A program made the position numbers and the translations under genes. Below are positions 1 to 11,270 of a DNA stretch of 64,000 bases, piece after piece. Below the pieces are notes generated by a model. It did not search any database, was not told the origin of the DNA, and saw only the letters and a list, made by a program, of their open reading frames with translations. Position 1 is the stretch's first letter; the number at the start of each line of letters is the position of its first letter. The stretch is taken from contig WHVA01000432.1 in the NCBI GenBank assembly GCA_015179125.1, forward strand, positions 1-64,000. The letters run 5' to 3'. This stretch comes from Gautieria morchelliformis (taxonomy: Eukaryota > Basidiomycota > Agaricomycetes > Gomphales > Gomphaceae).

Positions 1-1869
1 CCACCACTTGCCCTGACACTGAAAGATGTAATCTTCGTGCCAAAACTGAAAGCAAACCTGCTATCAGTAGGACGAATGACCGCTGCAAACGTCGAAGTAA
101 TGTTCAGCAACAACGACACCTCACTCTTGATGGATGGAGAAACGATCGCGAAAGGGAAGAGGATAGAGAACCTATTTGCATAAATGGCTCAGCCATCAAC
201 AAAAGCTGAACCAGAAGAAGCCTTACATTCTATCAAACCTGACGAGCTGATGCTGTGGCACCACAGACTAGCACACACAGCAGCCTCTACAATAGAAAAG
301 ATGCAAGAGAAACAAACCAGCGAGGGACTCCCGAATTTCGGTACGGGATTGAAGACAGATATATGCAGCAGCTGCCAGCACAGAAAACAGATGAGGGCGC
401 CATTCAAACACGTCGAAGAGCTGCCGAAAAACACAGGGGACATAGTATCGTCAGACATATGTGGCCCAATCGAATCATCGATAGGAGGGTACCGATACTT
501 TATTACCTGGATCGACCATGCCACAAGATACGTCAGCATCAATTTCTTAAAGAACAAGGAGTGCGGAACCGTCACCAAGTCGTTTAAGGAGTACATGGCA
601 TGGTTGAAGAGAAAGAGGGGAGAGGAAGTGAAGAAGATAAGAATGGACAACGGAGGAGAGTACACAGGGAAGGAGTTTGAAGATCTATGCAGTGAGCTCG
701 GTGTCATTCACAAAACCATGAGTCCTCACACACCAGAACACAACGGTGTAGCTGAGAGGTACAACAGGATGCTCCAAGACAGAGCACTGACCCTACAACA
801 TGACGCCAAACTGTCGAAAGGATTTTGGGTGTCAGCTATACACACAATGAATTTCGTCAAAAACTGACTACTACACCACAGAATTGGAGCGTCTCCATAT
901 GAATCTTTCTGGGGAACAAGACCCCGACTCGACTGGTTGTGCACGTATGGCTCCAAGTGCTGGGCACTGCTCCCGAAGGCCACGAGGAGGAAGGGAGAAT
1001 TCAAGTCGGTTGAGGGGATTTTCGTGGGTTATTTCGAGGACTCGAAAGCATATAAAGTATGGGTACCATGCACCCAAACACTAATCAAGGCCAGAGATGT
1101 AATTTTCGACGAATTGAAACACATCGAACGCACCACCATTCAGTTAATCGACGACAACACACCTGAACTGTGGGTAATCAATGGAAAAACCATCAAGTGC
1201 ATGCAATGCCCAAAGCCCAATGAGGACGAGACACCTGACGACGATGACGATGCCATACCACCATTCATACATCTCGAAGATGACGAAGAGGACCTCAGTG
1301 AGGAAGAGGAGGTGATAGAAGCGATGGCAGAAATACGGGGGAGGGAGTTACGGATGGGGAGTTCCGATGCAGAAGCCGAATCGAGAGGTGAGGGAACAGA
1401 GGACAAGAAGGAACAAAGAGTCAGAGAAGAAGAAAAGGAAAACAAAGAGAAAGCACCGAAGGATTTTTCCAAGGGGCTGTGGATGGACCCGTCGAATACG
1501 GAGTACAGAAGAGGGAGGAGACACACTGGGTTACTCGCAGAGATGGCAGCAATGGCACACGGGAGGGTAGAACTTGAGGGAGCAGAGAGGGTGTTTGTTG
1601 TATTGGCTGAGGACGAGCCAGGGAGCTACAAGGAGGCAATGAAGTCAGAAAATGTGGAGAAATGGAGAAAGGCTTGCGAGAACAAATATGAGACTCTGAA
1701 GGGGTACCACACGTGGGACTTAGTGGAGAAACTGGTGGACACAAATGTGGTGGGAAGCAGGTGGACATTTCAAGTGAAGAGGGATAACAGGGGAGAGGTT
1801 GACAAGTTCAAATCGAGAGTAGTGGCACGCAGATCCCGGGGGTCAATTACCAAGAAACATACTCACCGA
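1..1869 (+). pseudogene. Copia-A pol, 5' half (protease end, GAG-pre-integrase, integrase, RT start)
   Basis: One reading frame (frame 1) runs from the window edge to Gypsy-1 with two visible in-frame stops, TAA at 181-183 and TGA at 865-867. The first 60 codons resemble the end of copia protease (…DVIFVPKLKANLLSVG…). A GAG-pre-integrase segment follows (LWHHRLAH, then a CxxC). The integrase core comes next, with D in 'SSDICGP', D in 'RMDNGGEYTG' and E in 'HNGVAERYNR'. An acidic linker (about 1225-1450) leads to the RT N-terminus ('GSRWTFQVKRDNRGEV'). The TGA at 865 sits where CGA (Arg) would be expected before LLHHRIGASPYE. A small deletion near 1830 breaks the frame just before the RT 'Y-Q-E-T-Y-S-P' motif. 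Confidence 0.88.
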
Positions 1870-1874
1870 CAATC

Positions 1875-2087
1875 TGTAAATAACCCATGTATCTACATGT
1901 ACATTAGATATTACATAATCCCAGTGGGCCCCTTAGGGACCCACTGTATAGTTTATGCGTGGGAACCGGCTAGCGGTCCCCATCGCATCTTACCCTTACA
2001 CTGTCACTACGTAGCATCAGAATACCACACATTGGTCAAGTTCTGTCGTGCTCTTGTGACCTAAGGCTTAAGATAGACATCTTTACA
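1875..2087 (+). repeat. Gypsy-1 5' LTR
   Basis: 213 bp, TG...CA termini, preceded by the target duplicate CAATC (1870-1874). It differs from the 3' copy at two sites (CCCATG/CCCGTG near the start and TTAGGG/TTAAGG). It contains a hairpin CAGTGGG...CCCACTG. The sequence after it (CCTTTTTGAACTATCC) does not look like a tRNA 3'-end primer site that I recognise. Confidence 0.95.
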
Positions 2088-2225
2088 CCTTTTTGAACTA
2101 TCCTGCGGTTGATCGCCACGCGACCAACCGATAGTGGATTCGAAGCAATCTTGAAAAAGATCGCTGCGTCGACGACTAAACATCGTTGAGACCCTCCAGT
2201 AGACCTTCTACTGTCGGCTGCGAGC

Positions 2226-4535
2226 ATGATGATTCCACGCAGTCGAAGACAGACACGAGCGACGAGCTCGAGGTCCACACCCCAGGCGCAGCCCAGTGAC
2301 ACGACAGCTGACGCTATCCTGGACCAAGAGAACAGGACGATAGAAGACGGAGAGATCGTAGATCTCACCGCCCTCGTCCCCTCAGTAGAGGACGAGGAAA
2401 ACCCCGACCACGTCTCGTCGAGTGTGGCCGAAGAAGAGACGACACCGAGCAACGAGCCGGCGCCACCCCCCCATCTCCCTCTGCCCAAGGACAAAGGAAA
2501 GGGCAGAGAAGTCTCGCCGTCTTCAGACGGTAGAGCAACAGCGTCGAGGCGGGCACAAAGCCACGACTCAAACCGACGCTCACGAAGTAGAGCGACGACG
2601 ATCATCCCTGAAGGAGGACAACGGCAAAAGAGACGAGCCCCAGAAGATGGTTAGGACTCGGAATACTCGAGCTCTAGTCGCAAGAGCTCAAGGGCTCACG
2701 CCATCGACCACGAGACGGCAGAGGCCCTGAACAAACAGGTGCAGGCTGCGCTGCACCGAAGTACGCTGACGCACCACAAGCACGATCAGCTGGCATCGCA
2801 GCTTGACAACGCCGCCGCCGCCCTAATGGCAATCGGCAAGGAACTCCACCAGGCGGAGGAGGTCAGGCTGCAAGACGCAGCCATGCTGGAGGACGTCCAG
2901 AAAGCACTCCGCCCACGCAGGGAACGCGACGCAACTCGTCCGAGCTTGCAACAGTCCCCAGCTAACGAACGCAGTCGCGACGCGCGCCGAAAGGAGCGAG
3001 ACAAACAGCGAATGCCGCCGCCAGCCGTCCCGGTCGAACAGGACGTAAGGTTTGGGAACGAACCTCAGGAACAACCGGCTGCCCTAACGGACAGCCGTAA
3101 AACGATCCAACAGATCGTTAGGGATCAGGTCGCCTCAGAGCCTGACTCTGAAACGACGACCGAGAGCTTAGAGCTCGAAGTCGCACACTGGCAGCGTAAA
3201 GAAGCCGCAGCCGCGCACCGCCACACACGGGCACTCGAGCTACTAGCGAAGAACGCTGAAGAGACGGTGGCCCACAGCCACACCGCTCAGCTGCCCCACG
3301 AGCAGCTCACACAAGCCGTACAGGACGCACGGCAAGCGCGCGCAGCCTACAACAGCAGGCTACGGATCCGCAACGTGGGACTGACCGGGGACACCAGGCA
3401 CAAAACACCCCCGGAACCGAGAGCACAAAATGCTCCCAATCCCGAGCCCGATCCGGGCCCGGGGCCCGTCAGGGCATATAACAGCCTGCCCCGCCCGGCG
3501 TCACAACCGCGCGAGCAATCCATGGCCCCAACAGAATGCCAGGGAATCCCTGACCAGGCTGACGTCGTACCAATGGAGCCGTACGACGGGATCACACAGA
3601 TGATCCGCGTGGCGTTGGCAGACGCCACAGACACAGACCCGGAGAAGTCTGTGCTAGCAAAGGCCGGCGTAAAATTGGCCCACCCCGAGCCATATGCAGG
3701 AGGATCGGACCTCGAAGAGTTTGAAATCTTCGTGGCAGCCATTCTACGATGGCTAAAAATGAATTGCCTCGTAGGGCCAACCAGCATTGACACGCAGGTC
3801 AGCTATGTGGGCACTCGCCTCACCGGCGAAGCCCAAGAGTGGTTCCTTCGAAACGTTGAACGCTTTGATCGCCAGGTCCGCAATTGGACGCTGGAATCTG
3901 TGATGCAAGGCCTTCAAAGAGGTTCCTGCACACACTGACATACCATCACGCATCGAACAAATTCGACGCGGTCATGCAAGGCATGAAAACCGTTCAGGAG
4001 ATGCTGAATGAGCTCACGAAATACGCGGCACGTATGATACAGCTGCCAGACGAGTACACGTTCCAGAGACGGTTCGTATTGGCGCTGCGCGAAACGCTGC
4101 ACAATGAGGTCCTCAAAAAGGGCTATAATGCTGAGAGCAGCTCAATAGATCAACTGTTCGAGACGGCCAGGATGATCGAGGAGGCATCCCGATACAACAT
4201 GGGGATGCGCAGCAGCAACGGCAAGCGCTGCCCGGCTCACAGGGAGCAAGCCGTTAACACAAGCGGGCCTGACCAGGCCCAGCCTGTTTGCAAGAAGCGG
4301 AACAGGACTACGGCTACCGCCCTCATGCCCAGCACAAGCTGGACGCCCGCCTGAAGCTAAACAGCCTCAAGCGTCAGGGTCATCCCCACGACCTGCCCCA
4401 CCGACGAAAACGTCGGGCCAGCCCAACGACAGGCCCAGCGGCAGCCAAAGCAACACCACATGCTTTGAATGCAGCCAACCTGGCCACAAGAAGGCAGAGT
4501 GCCCCCGGCCTAGATCCGGTATAAGGACAGCGGCC
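2226..4535 (+). pseudogene. gag: Gypsy-1 gag (capsid and CCHC nucleocapsid)
   Basis: A long gag begins at the ATG at 2226. The first part is hydrophilic and low-complexity, and a TAG at 2652-2654 interrupts it. The same frame then continues through a helical, Ala/Glu/Arg-rich region and into a Retrotrans_gag-like capsid (about 3660-4200: 'GVKLAHPEPYAGG', 'WLKMNCLVG', 'RLTGEAQEWF'). A frameshift near 3905 moves the remainder to another frame ('NELTKYAARMIQLPDEY'). A second shift near 4300 restores frame 0 for the zinc knuckle C-F-E-C-S-Q-P-G-H-K-K-A-E-C at 4461-4502. The protein would package element RNA into virus-like particles. It is broken here by one nonsense codon and two shifts. Confidence 0.85.
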
Positions 4536-4712
4536 GTGAGGCACGACGGTGAAGCTGAGGATCCGGAGACGGATCTCGGTCAAAACTCTCTCCAACAGAT
4601 TGATGAAGAGGGGGAGGGTGATCCCCAACCCAACGACACTCCGGATAATGGAGACACGCCTGCTGAAGAGTGGGACCCTGAGCCGTCCCAATACTATGAA
4701 TGGAACTAAGAG

Positions 4713-5339
4713 GTGGAGGACACCACCTACAGGTCCAGCACGATCAGATTCGCGCTGGAAGACAAAACCACCACGAAGGTCATGGTGGCATGCACATCGG
4801 TCATGCCAGACAAGGCGGCCGAGCCGGTGTATCACCACCGAAGCAAACACAGAACGCGGCCAACGTGTCCGCGCAGTGAGAACCGTACCCTATCGGGGTA
4901 CTGGGAAATAAACGGCGTAAAAGCCCACTGCCTGCTAGATAGCGGCAGCGAAGGGGTACTGCTGTCCCCCAGATTCACGCGAGCTACAGGGATGAAGACG
5001 TTCTCCCTGGAGCAACCAATCGCGCTGCAACTAGCCTGCATAGGCAGCCGTTCCACGATCAACTATGGAATGAACACGGCCATCAAGTTTGGTCGTGGGA
5101 CATATGACGAATATTTCGACGTAGCAAATGTCAAATATTACGACGCGATCTTAGGGACACCGTTCCTAAGGAGATTCGGCATAACCCTGGACTTCTCGAG
5201 CCCAGGGACGATTCGCAAGGGAAACGAGGTGATCCCCACGGGCAAGGTCTCATTCGATGACGACGAATCGAAGAACGAGGACAAAGGGCCACGGGTGAGC
5301 ATGATCACCCAAGCGCCGAAGCCGAACCTGGCTCATTGA
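4713..5339 (+). pseudogene. Gypsy-1 pol: aspartic protease part
   Basis: The frame contains 'HCLLDSGSEGVLLSP', the D-S/T-G active-site signature of retroviral-type proteases, about 70 residues in. A second conserved strand is 'YDAILGTPFLRRFGITLDF', the usual C-terminal LG-x-PFL motif of gypsy proteases. The enzyme would cleave the Gag-Pol polyprotein in particles. The segment ends at a TGA (5337-5339), after which the same frame reopens and leads into RT. The stop falls just before a perfect 12-bp inverted repeat (5346-5374), so it could mark a real boundary or a nonsense mutation; I favour mutation but cannot exclude readthrough. Confidence 0.85.
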
Positions 5340-5417
5340 AGCCAGGAGGACGAGTCGTGGGACGACTCGTCCTCGAACTCACCCTACAGCCGTAGGGAGA
5401 GACACTCTCACCTAACG

Positions 5418-7640
5418 GTGAAAGTGATGGGAAAGAGGAAAGCGGGCCCGCGCGCCGCGGGACCTAATAGACGCCAACAGCACCTAACGGCATCTAAGCC
5501 AACCACTACCATCATCCTCACGGATGATGACCTTCCTCACCTCCGCGAGGAATGGATGGAAAGAATCACTGACCTAGTCAGTGCAATTCCATTAGAACTC
5601 CCGCCACTGCGGGAGATCAACCATGAGATCAACCTCATCGATCCCAACAAGCACATGCGGTATCGACTACCGAAATGCCCCGAACACTTCCGAGAGGAAC
5701 TGTCGGCAAAGATAGAACGATACACCACTGCAAAGTGGTGGATTCCGGCAGTAGCGCAGCAGGCAGTGCCCATGCTGTGTGTGCCGAAGAAGAACGATAC
5801 ATTGAGAACCGTCTTCGATCTGCGCCAGCAGAACGAGAACACGGTGAAGGACGTCACGCCCTTCCCGGATCAGGATATCATACGCAGCGACATGGCTCGC
5901 TGCCAATATCGAACAAAACTCGATATGTCAGAAGCATACGAGCAGATCCGGATTCATCCAGATCACGTAGCAAAGACAGCCTTTGCCACGATCCTCGGCA
6001 CCTTCAGGAGCCAGGTGATACAGATGGGGGACTGTAACGCCCCATCAACATTCCAACGGCTGATGACAGCCATTTTCCGCGACTGCATAGGTCGCTTACA
6101 TGGACGACATCTCCATATTCTCACTCTCAATACAAGAGCATGAAGAGCACCTCTACATCGTCTTTGACAGACTGAGGAAGAACCACCTCTTTCTGAGCAA
6201 GAAAAAGGTGGACCTCTACTCCATCCAAATGGAGTGCCTCGGCCATATGATCGACGGCCGAGGGGTACATGCCGACCAGGATAAGATGCAACGCATCCGC
6301 GAATGGCGCAGGCCATGGACGTTCAACGACATCCAGTGTTTCCTCGGGCTGGTACAGTATCTGGAACACTACATGCCGGATGTTAGCGCATATACCACCC
6401 CGCTATCGGGCTGTGCGCGTAATAACCGTCCATTCGAATGGACACCACTGCTCGACAAATGCTGGCAAAGCATTAAGGCGTTGGCCTGTAAGGCCCCGAT
6501 CCTGCATCCAGTAGACGCAAGGTGCCCAGAGCCGATCTGGGTGATCACCGACAGATCAAAAGCCGGTGTCGGTGCGGTCTACGGCAAAGGTCCTGACTGG
6601 AAAACTTGTTGACCAGCTGGCTTCTTGTCAAAGAAGTTCAGCGTTGCTCAGCAACACTACCGGACTCACGAGCACGAGACGATCACGGTGCTCGAGGCTC
6701 TCATGAAATGGGAGGACAAACTGCTGGGGCGAAGGTTCACCCTCGTCACAGACCACAAGGGGCTCAAGTACTTCGAGACCCAAAAGAGCCTATCTGACCG
6801 ACAGGTGTTACGTATCGAGATTTCCACTAAGTCGGAACTGGAAAGGACAGCGGCTTCAACTTATAGGTTGCCCCCCCAATGAACTATCGTCCTAAGTATT
6901 TCGGAACTGAGTCGGAAGTCGGAAAGTACTGAACCAAAGGTTGGTCGGAACTTGGGTCGGAACTTGAGGCGGAAGGCGGAAGACGGAAAGGCGGAGAGGG
7001 ACTGAGATCTTGCTAGACTCGCTGTGCTAAGAACAGGAGATGGAGCGAAGGAAATCAAGTATCGAAGGTGATTATCTGATTGCAGAATAGAGACATACAT
7101 GACAGGCTTTTATACAAAGAGCTGAGGCAACAGGTAATGATATGGTACTAAGCAAATTCCGGAGGAAGTGGAAGTCAAGTAGACAATGCGTGGGAATTAA
7201 CTATTGGGAACAATGGGACTACAAGGGGGGTTCAGGGTAAGATAGAACAATGGCAAAGAACAAGGGGTCGGGAAAACATATCTGACAATGAACTACAAGG
7301 GTGACCGGATATATGGTCTTGATGGATGGTGAGGTGGGTCCGGTTGGTCCGAGTAATAGAGTCGAAAGAACAAGGGAAATGTACAAGGGGCAGAATGTCG
7401 GAAATAACGGAGGGGCGGAAAGTGTTGCAGAAATATCGGAGGGGCGGAAGGTGTGGCGGAACTGAGGGTCGGAAGTCGGAAATGAATGGTCATAACAACA
7501 GGTCAGATGGTGGGAGTTTTTATCCCGCTTCAATTTCAACACCGTTCATGTAGACGGTGTTGAGAACAAGGTAGCGGACTGCCTGTCGCGCTACTACGAG
7601 AGCGACACGAGTGATGACAGTCACCCGGACCATGTCTTTG
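5418..7640 (+). pseudogene. Gypsy-1 pol: reverse transcriptase and RNase H, split by a solo LTR
   Basis: RT starts in the frame of the protease ('MRYRLPKCPEHFREELSAKIERY', 'VPKKNDTLRTVFDLRQQN', 'YRTKLDMSEAYEQIRIHPDH'). Near 6100 the frame shifts, and the catalytic YMDD (Y-M-D-D-I-S-I-F) is read in the new frame, followed by connection and RNase H ('WVITDRSKAGVGAVYG', 'VTDHKGLKYFETQKSLSDRQ'). A TGA at 6610-6612 interrupts RNase H. A 692-bp solo LTR then splits the domain between Q and V-R-W-W. The tail resumes at 7503 ('WEFLSRFNF', 'VDGVENKVADCLSRYY'). The region copied element RNA into cDNA; this copy is inactive. Confidence 0.87.
6806..7497 (+). repeat. Solo LTR (692 bp) inserted in Gypsy-1 RNase H
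   Basis: It begins TGTTACGTAT and ends CATAACA (5-bp inverted ends TGTTA/TAACA) and is flanked by the duplication ACAGG at 6801-6805 and 7498-7502. Removing the LTR and one duplicate restores the codons D-R-Q-V-R-W-W of RNase H. It is rich in GTCGGAA-like words and belongs to a different family from Gypsy-1. The strand is a guess, as no internal sequence remains. Confidence 0.88.
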
Positions 7641-9388
7641 TGAACGCGGATGCGCGTTTAGACCCGGACGGTGAGTTATTGCCCACCGACCGGTATGTCG
7701 AGTTGCGAACAGCGGCGACAAGACGCTCTAAACGCCTCGCTGAGAAGACAGAGGTGAGAGTAACGGAAGCCGCCGCATTAAACGAGGGCTCACCAGAGCC
7801 CGCGAACATCGCCGCGTCCCGCGACGATGACAATGACATCAGAGCCATCGCCGCAGGGAATGACGGCGCACCCCTGCGCCGGATCATCGAGCAAGGTGTA
7901 GACCTGTCTAAGGTCCTACGAGACGCGTACCATAGGGACACCATGTTCACAAAGATCATGGCGCACCCGGACGCGCACCTGAGATTCAGGATCCGGGACG
8001 GGCTGATCTGGACTAAGAATCAGCTCAAGAGAGACGTCATTGCCGTCCCCCGCTCTGTTCTTCAAGGGGGAAGGAAGCTGATCGAAATTATCATCGATCG
8101 GGAACATCAGATAGTCGGCCACTACGGCCATCTGAAGACTTCGAACTACGTTCGAAGAGCATATTGGTGGCCAGGCATGAAGCCAGACATAGAAGTGTTC
8201 TGCACAATGTGCGCGAGGTGTCAGATGACGAAAACCGGGCCACAACGGCCCAAAGGCCTACTACACAGCCTACCCATTCCAGATAGGCTGTGGCAGTCGA
8301 TTGGCATCGACTTCATGGGGCCCCTGCCCAAATCCAACGACTGTGACTACCTGATGGTAGTCATCGACCGACTAATGTCGCTCGTACACCTCGTACCAAC
8401 CACGACGAGCGTGTCAGCCAAGGGAGTAGCCTGGCTGTTTCTGAAGGAGGTCATCCGACTACACGGAGTTCCCGACTCCATCATCTCGGACAGAGACTCA
8501 AAGTTCACGTCGATCTTCTGGCGTGAACTCCAGCGACTCATGGGGACTAAGCTCCTCATGTCAACTGCCTTCCATCCACAAACGGATGGAGCAACCGAGC
8601 GGGCAAACCGCTCGATCGGCCAGATATTGCGCGCGGTCATCAGAGACAATCAGAAGGATTGGGCAATGAAATGCCCAATGGTTGAGGTCGCCCTCAACAG
8701 CAACATCAGCGCGACCACAGGATTCACACCTTTCGAGCTGAACCACGGCTATATGCCGTGGATAGACCTCCCCATAGCCGCGGACACCCCGTTCAAAGGG
8801 GTGGCCCGGTTCACACATCAGGCAAAATGGAACCTGATGGCGGCACACGATGCAATCATAGAGCATCGAGTGACGCAAACGTTTCACGCAAATAAGAAAC
8901 GTATGGCGAGCGACAGGTACGCAACCAACGACTGCGTCTACCTTTCGACACAAAACCTAACTCTCCCGAAAGGAAGAGCCAGAAAGCTAGTCCCGTGGTA
9001 CATCGGACCATACCGTGTTGTCGAGGCTCACAACGACGCCTCGACGGTGACCCTTGATCTTCCCGACGAACTGAAAAGCCGTCGCATTTCACCAGTCTTC
9101 CATTCCAGCCTCGTGCGGCGATACGAGGCTAACAACGATGAATTGTTCCCTCGTCGTGAGGCCAAGTCATTTTATGACTTCGGAACAAATGACGACGAGG
9201 AGTGGCTCGTCAATGAGATTATCGCACATCGATGGATAAACTCGACGGACCTGGAATTCCAGGTCCGTTGGACCCTAGGCGACGTGACATGGGAACCCAT
9301 GTCATCCTGCAAGGACCTTGAAGCCCTAGATAGCTATCTAGAGCTTCGGGGGGTGGGCAAGCCACGCGACCTCCCCAGACGCCGCTAG
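7641..9388 (+). CDS. Gypsy-1 pol: integrase with C-terminal chromodomain
   Basis: A long open frame carries a full gypsy integrase. The zinc-binding HHCC is H-x-x-x-H in 'REHQIVGHYGHLKT' and C-x-x-C in 'FCTMCARCQ'. The catalytic triad is D in 'GIDFMGPLP', D in 'IISDRDSKFTS' and E in 'GATERANRS'. The C-terminal GPY/F-like region is 'LVPWYIGPYRVVEA'. The end is a chromodomain ('EEWLVNEIIAHRWI', 'EFQVRWTLGDVTWEP', then L/E-rich helix), which makes this a chromovirus that probably targets modified chromatin. The frame is intact from the RNase H junction to the TAG at 9386-9388. The listed start is only where the window's clean segment begins; in the living element it is part of the pol polyprotein. 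Confidence 0.92.
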
Positions 9389-9508
9389 ACGCATCTGTCA
9401 CGTGCAGACCATGTGACGCGCCGGCCACGGCGCGGTTAAATTTTCGCCTCGGATATTTCCGAGGGCGCATCGCTTCTTGGAAGCAACCACCATCATCTAC
9501 CCACGAAG
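9389..9508 (+). other. Intercistronic spacer with three consecutive stem-loops
   Basis: The 120 bp between the pol stop and ORF3 contain three inverted repeats in a row: GTCAC...GTGAC (9397-9417), CGCGCC...GGCGCG (9417-9434) and CCTCGG...CCGAGG (9447-9464). They could control how ORF3 is expressed from the genomic RNA, but they may only reflect the general inverted-repeat excess of this element. Confidence 0.6.
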
Positions 9509-10758
9509 ATGATGCCCCCCAAAGATGGGATGGACATTGACCTGTCAACGTCCACAACGCGAACATCGGCCCCGAGACAAGGGGCCGCAGACATTCTCCG
9601 TGCTCCAATAGACCAGGAGCACTGGATGATCGTGGGCTGGGAGACGCCCTCGCCATCGTCCACCCGGACAATTGTGCAACATGCGCGGACTACGCCGCGC
9701 ACCTTAGGGCCACGACCGGCACCCGCAAGGTCAAATTGCAGGATGAAGACATCGGCGACGCCATCGATGCAGCCTGGGGATGGCTCCCACGGGGCATCGC
9801 GTGTGACGTGCGGGAGGAGCCCCTCCGGGACATCCATGACCTTAAAAAGGAGGTCAAGGAGCTGGAACGCGCGATCGAAGACCACGACGACGCGCTCGCA
9901 ACCGAGCGCGCAAGGATCAAGGAACTGGAGCAACAGCTGAGCACAGCCCAGCTCCAGGTTACCCTGGTCCACGCTGCCTCAAAAAGGCCACGACATGACC
10001 CTGCCACGGACCCAGTGGCCGGGCCATCATCACCTCGCGCGACGGCGCCGTTGCCGGCGCGCGCAACATCGGGGCTAGCGTCCCGATTGTCGGCGCCGAC
10101 CCCAATGACGACAACAACGGAAGGGCAGAGCGCACCTTCCGACTCTGCGTACGGCGTCCCAGATGGATGGGAGTCCGACTCATCCGTCTAGAAGACGTAC
10201 GACCCCGAACGGGCACAGCGGCTGGCAGAGCAGCCAAAGAAAAAGCGCAAGAAATTGCGCGGCTCCCCCCACACCATCAATGGGCTAGCCATTGCGAAGG
10301 AAAGTGCGATTAGTGCTTACCTAGCGGCGTCACCGTCGCACACCATCAACGACCCCGCCCTTCAGCGGCGGGTAGCGCCGATCGAGGCCCAGTACATCGG
10401 GCCTGGCGTGGCCCTGCCCCCACCGGCGGGGACAGTTCACCCTCCCTACCCGGGGGAGGGAGTGATCATACCACTCGGAGACCCACCGATCTCCGAGACG
10501 GGCCTCCTAGCACGGCCGGTAGGAAAGGCCCAACAGCGTCGTACTCAATGGTACGACGTCTGCCCGCTCGACGACCCATGCTTCGTCGAACTCATCGCGC
10601 GGGCAAAAGAAACGCCGCAGCTCGCGCGTACACGCGAGATGATCGGCGTATTCAAACGCATTGAGCGCGAACAACGCACTCGCAATCCCAAAAGGGATTG
10701 TCTCGTGATAGTGGGCGGTACCCCGCACGACATCGCGGCCATCCTGAAGGGTTGGATA

Positions 10759-11256
10759 TGTTGGGTGCATTTATGCTCCTGCACCAAAATCAAGCATAAT
10801 ATATCCAATTTGTTGTGTGGCCTTCCAATTTCTTCTCACATTGCTCTTGTATTATGCATCCATTTCTCTGGTTATTTTCGAAATTTTCCACTCATTTCTT
10901 ATCTCTCTATTTCATCTTGTTATTCCTACTTTCACAAGCGGCTGCACCCAGCGGAGTCTGAAATGACTTCGACGCGCGAGCCCTTGGGCGCTAAAGGGCC
11001 GGGTAGTAGTACATGCGCAGTGGAACACATTTCCCCCTCTCTCAGTGACCACTAAATTCACTGAGAGAGGCAAGTAAATTAGTCTAGTAGTCTTTGCATT
11101 TATTAACCTAGAAATGCTTTGTAGTGAATTGATTTCTAGGTAGTGTATAATATATTTATAGTGACCACTAAATTCACTGAGAGAGTGAATTGATTTCTAG
11201 TCTATTCTTTTGAATAACAAGTCCATACCTACTGCCTATAATTCCTGTCCTCTACA
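10759..11256 (+). repeat. Copia-1 5' LTR
   Basis: 498 bp. It contains an 11-bp-arm stem-loop (CTCTCTCAGTG...CACTGAGAGAG) and a second copy of the CACTGAGAGAG half further on, next to an ATTTCTAG/CTAGAAAT pair, so the right part is strongly self-complementary. The 3' copy is 15518-16015. Confidence 0.95.
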
Positions 11257-11270
11257 GGGTTATGGGCCCC
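11257..11270 (+). other. Copia-1 primer-binding site (initiator tRNA-Met anticodon arm), overlapping the gag ATG
   Basis: GGGTTATGGGCCCC follows the LTR end directly. Its complement (GGGCCCATAACCC) matches the anticodon stem-loop of eukaryotic initiator tRNA-Met, the half-tRNA priming type known from Drosophila copia and yeast Ty5. The ATG at 11262 is inside this site, so the tRNA anticodon CAU pairs with the gag start codon. The same arrangement is found at 60301-60314 in the second copy. Confidence 0.8.

Noticed and set aside
5337-5374. Programmed readthrough of the protease-RT stop by the following 12-bp-arm hairpin
   Set aside because: Tempting, but other stops and shifts in this copy are clearly damage, and the whole element is rich in hairpins, so the association is not special without relatives to compare.
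9509-10758. Gypsy-1 ORF3 as an envelope gene
   Set aside because: It has the position of env but no signal peptide, membrane helix, or pattern of cysteines; a coiled coil alone does not support it.
11257-11270. A tRNA gene fragment
   Set aside because: Only the complement of the initiator anticodon arm is present, directly after an LTR; this is a primer site and not a tRNA gene.
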